A stretch of DNA of 33,326 nt from positions 1-33,326 of the forward strand of contig NZ_JADQBF010000089.1 in NCBI RefSeq assembly GCF_016278775.1, in the 5' to 3' direction. Shown piece after piece: positions 31,625-33,326 of the stretch; position 1 is the stretch's first letter; each line of letters begins with the position of its first letter. The notes beneath the pieces were generated by a model. The model had not been told where the DNA came from, searched no databases, and saw only the letters and a program-made list of their open reading frames with translations. Source of the stretch: Demequina sp. (lineage in GTDB: Bacteria > Actinomycetota > Actinomycetes > Actinomycetales > Demequinaceae). A program made the position numbers and the translations under genes.

Positions 31625-31628
31625 GCCT
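31623..31628 (+). promoter_or_regulatory. -10 box, leaderless start of the response regulator
   Basis: TAGCCT, six bases, then the ATG at 31635. No recognisable -35 hexamer is seen, as expected for an activator-dependent promoter. Confidence 0.6.
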
Positions 31629-31634
31629 GAGGAC

Positions 31635-32252
31635 ATGAACAACGTCAGGGTTCTTGTCTTGGACGACCACGAGGTCGTACGCCGCGGCATCTGCGACATT
31701 CTCGACCGTGCTGAAGGCATCGAGGTTGTCGCGGAGGCCGGAACGGTCGCGCAAGCGGTCCGTCGCGCCGATGCGGTGCGTCCCGATGTGGTCCTTTCGG
31801 ATCTGCGTCTTCCCGACGGCACAGGCCTCGAGCTGATCGCTCACGTGCGCCGTACCCTTCCCGACTGTCACATCATCGTGTTGACGTCGTATGACGACGA
31901 TGAGGCCCGAAGCGCAGCCCGCACCGCGGGTGCCGACATGTTCCTTCCCAAGACCGCTGGCTCGCAGCAAGTGGTGGAGGCGGTGCGCCTCGCGGCCACC
32001 GGCAAGGAGCACGGCCAGCACATTCGTGTGCGCGACGACGAGGTGCTGGGGCGGCTGACGCCCATGGAGCGCCGCGTGGTCGAGTTGGTGGGCCAGGGCC
32101 TGGCGAACCGTGAGATTGGCGACGAACTCGGTATTGCCGAGAAGACCGTCAAGAACCACGTGACGTCCGTGCTGTCCAAGATGGGGCTGCAGCGCCGTAC
32201 TCAGGTGGTTGCCTGGGCGACGCGGCGTCACGCCGCCTCCTTCCGCGGCTAG
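31635..32252 (+). CDS. orphan NarL/LuxR-family response regulator, DevR/DosR-like
   Basis: This 205-residue regulator has a receiver domain (1-118) with acidic residues D10 and D11, phospho-acceptor D56 (LSDLRLPDG), T84 and K106, all intact, and a LuxR-type HTH (about 138-200). The recognition helix AEKTVKNHV keeps Lys170, Lys173 and Asn174, corresponding to DosR's DNA-contact K179, K182 and N183, and is followed by a segment close to DosR's C-terminal helix (GLQRRTQ against GMERRTQ). DDHEVVRRG is also shared with DosR. No histidine kinase is next to it. Its upstream region has DosR-like boxes, suggesting autoregulation. Confidence 0.9.
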   Translation: MNNVRVLVLDDHEVVRRGICDILDRAEGIEVVAEAGTVAQAVRRADAVRPDVVLSDLRLPDGTGLELIAHVRRTLPDCHIIVLTSYDDDEARSAARTAGADMFLPKTAGSQQVVEAVRLAATGKEHGQHIRVRDDEVLGRLTPMERRVVELVGQGLANREIGDELGIAEKTVKNHVTSVLSKMGLQRRTQVVAWATRRHAASFRG

Positions 32253-32333
32253 GCACTCTTCGGGTTCGTGCGCTTGCGAAGGCGTGGTCGCGTGCGCGCG
32301 GCTTCGGACAAGGCCGCGCTTCTCGATGCGACT

Positions 32334-32358
32334 CAACCTTTTAACCCGCTGATCCGTT
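32334..32358 (+). promoter_or_regulatory. possible ECF-type promoter of the sigma-factor gene
   Basis: CAACCT (32334-32339), a 15-base gap and CGTT (32355-32358) resemble the AAC(C/T)...CGT pattern of ECF-sigma promoters, which often drive their own sigma gene. The fit is loose. Confidence 0.3.
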
Positions 32359-32366
32359 GAAGTGTC

Positions 32367-32966
32367 GTGAGAGGAATCGCGAAACTCGGTGGGCCCAGGC
32401 AGTCGCCTCCGCGCGCCCCTGATCAGACCGTCGTCCTGGCGGGCGGTCGGGCTGACGCCGACGCCGAGTTCAGCGCGTTTGTGCGTGCCGCGTCGCCCGA
32501 ACTAGGGCGCGTGGCCTGGTACCTCTGCGGCGATCCGGTGCGAGCCGAGGACCTCCTCCAGCACGCGCTGCTGCGCACCTATCTGGCATGGGGCCGGGTG
32601 CGCCACGGCGACCCGGTGGCCTATACACGACGCACTCTCACCAACGCGCGGATCGACGGGTGGCGCAAGAGTCGCCGAGAGACGCTCACCGCACCCCTGG
32701 CCATGCCGGACCCGCCGGCAGACGACGGCGCGTTGGCGCGTGCGGAGCAGGATCGGCTCGGCCGGGCCTTGCGCTCGCTCCCGCCCCGGCAGCGACGCGT
32801 CGTGGTGTTGAGGCACCTCCTCGACCTGAGCGAGGCGGACACTGCCGATGAACTTGGCGTGTCAGTCGGCACGGTCAAGTCGACCGCATCGCGTGGGCTC
32901 GCCCGCCTTCGCGAGTTGCTCGCAGAGCCGGCGGACTCCACGAGCCCACGAGGGAGCACACCGTGA
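32367..32966 (+). CDS. SigE-family ECF RNA polymerase sigma factor
   Basis: This 199-residue sigma factor has region 2 at about 33-100 (FSAFVRAASPELGRVAWYL, with AEDLLQHALLRTY as the 2.2 core contact and DGWRKSRRE at its end) and region 4 at about 128-187 (LPPRQRRVVVLRHLLDLSEA and GTVKSTASRGLARLRELL). This composition fits the actinobacterial SigE-like ECF family. GTG 32367 was taken as start. Its stop overlaps the start of the next gene (GTGA), a layout usual for a sigma/regulator pair. The signal it responds to is unknown. Confidence 0.88.
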   Translation: MRGIAKLGGPRQSPPRAPDQTVVLAGGRADADAEFSAFVRAASPELGRVAWYLCGDPVRAEDLLQHALLRTYLAWGRVRHGDPVAYTRRTLTNARIDGWRKSRRETLTAPLAMPDPPADDGALARAEQDRLGRALRSLPPRQRRVVVLRHLLDLSEADTADELGVSVGTVKSTASRGLARLRELLAEPADSTSPRGSTP

Positions 32967-33326
32967 CCGATCATCCTCGTACGCCCCCTGGCGACGTCGA
33001 AGCGTTGCGTCACCAGTTTGCTCAAGCCGCACCGAGCATCGTCGCCAACCCCGACGCGGTGGTCAGGCGGGCGCGCCGCCGTCGCGCGTGGGTGCGCGCA
33101 GGGACGAGCGCAGGCGTGATTGCAGTCATGCTTGTCGCCGTGCTCGTGGTGCGGCCTTGGGGAGGCGCCCCTGGCCCTGCGGCGACCCTGCCCCCGCCGT
33201 CCGAACCCAGTCGAGAAGTCGAGATCCAGGTGGTCCCGGAGGCGGTGGCACCCGGTGAGGTGGTCACCGTGGTGCTCATCGCGAACGCCGACAACGGCCT
33301 GACGTTCGGCGTTGCGGCGCAACTCG
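32963..33326 (+). CDS. single-pass membrane protein, possible anti-sigma factor, 3' end outside window
   Basis: GTG at 32963 overlaps the sigma stop by three bases, with AGGGAG upstream, and opens 121 codons to the window end without a stop. The product has a polar cytosolic part of about 46 residues ending in RRARRRR, one hydrophobic helix (about 47-66: GVIAVMLVAVLVV), a Pro-rich linker, and an external beta-rich start (VEIQVVPEAVAPGEVVTVVL). Overlap with a SigE-family gene and this topology make a membrane regulator of that sigma factor plausible. No zinc anti-sigma motif (HxxxCxxC) is present. Confidence 0.75.
   Translation, partial: MTDHPRTPPGDVEALRHQFAQAAPSIVANPDAVVRRARRRRAWVRAGTSAGVIAVMLVAVLVVRPWGGAPGPAATLPPPSEPSREVEIQVVPEAVAPGEVVTVVLIANADNGLTFGVAAQL

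Noticed and set aside
31428-32336. 302-codon minus-strand frame opposite the response regulator
   Set aside because: The response regulator is intact on the plus strand with all receiver and HTH residues; the antisense frame has no motif.
1-33326. tRNA or rRNA genes, CRISPR arrays, insertion sequences, prophage or defence systems
   Set aside because: None was seen: no repeat-spacer pattern, no transposase or integrase motifs, no tRNA-like cloverleaf, and base composition looks uniform throughout.

Overview
High-GC actinobacterial chromosome. The best guess is Micrococcales near Cellulomonadaceae, Demequinaceae or Promicromonosporaceae. This is inferred from the GC-rich codon use, the CenC-like cellulase, actinobacterial families (DUF3515, IclR regulator beside leuCD, SigE-family sigma factor) and many leaderless promoters. 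No tRNA, rRNA, CRISPR array, insertion sequence or prophage was seen. Gene density is high and no gene-free gap exceeds about 280 bases.

Layout. (1) 1-1560, minus strand: a small redox unit of two similar flavodoxin-domain genes and a DCC/DUF393 thiol-oxidoreductase cut by the window edge. (2) 1737-4766: a large secreted GH9 cellulase (CBM4-CBM4-Ig-GH9-CBM2), with a 170-base upstream region holding palindromes like the CebR/CelR cellulose operators. (3) 5039-6510: a lipoprotein and a secreted protein of unknown function. (4) 6569-9454: an IclR regulator divergent from leuCD, with overlapping promoters and repeats that look like its operator. (5) 9458-13343: a MATE transporter, a degenerate CPBP-like membrane protein, a PfkB kinase and a LysE-type exporter. 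(6) 13422-21200: cell-envelope and cofactor genes: murA-plsC-gpsA-ddl, an odd SDR protein, DUF3515, a small membrane protein, thiL and a patatin. (7) 21302-31513: rpmB, a FakA-like DAK2 protein, recG, an EAL phosphodiesterase, a CaCA exchanger, rsmD, coaD, yceD, rpmF, rnc and mutM. (8) 31635-33326: an orphan DevR/DosR-like response regulator, then a SigE-family sigma factor overlapping a single-pass membrane protein that runs off the window.

The most interesting signal joins the two ends of the window. The response regulator at 31635 keeps the DNA-contact residues of DosR. A GGGACC-type imperfect palindrome resembling the DosR box lies 41.5-42.5 bases upstream of its own start and of both flavodoxin starts. 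This suggests a hypoxia or redox circuit in which a DosR-like regulator controls itself and a flavodoxin/DCC module. It rests on motif reading only and has not been tested. A second recurring pattern is TANNNT followed by 6-7 bases and then the start codon, seen at eight genes; it indicates leaderless transcription and settles several start codons.
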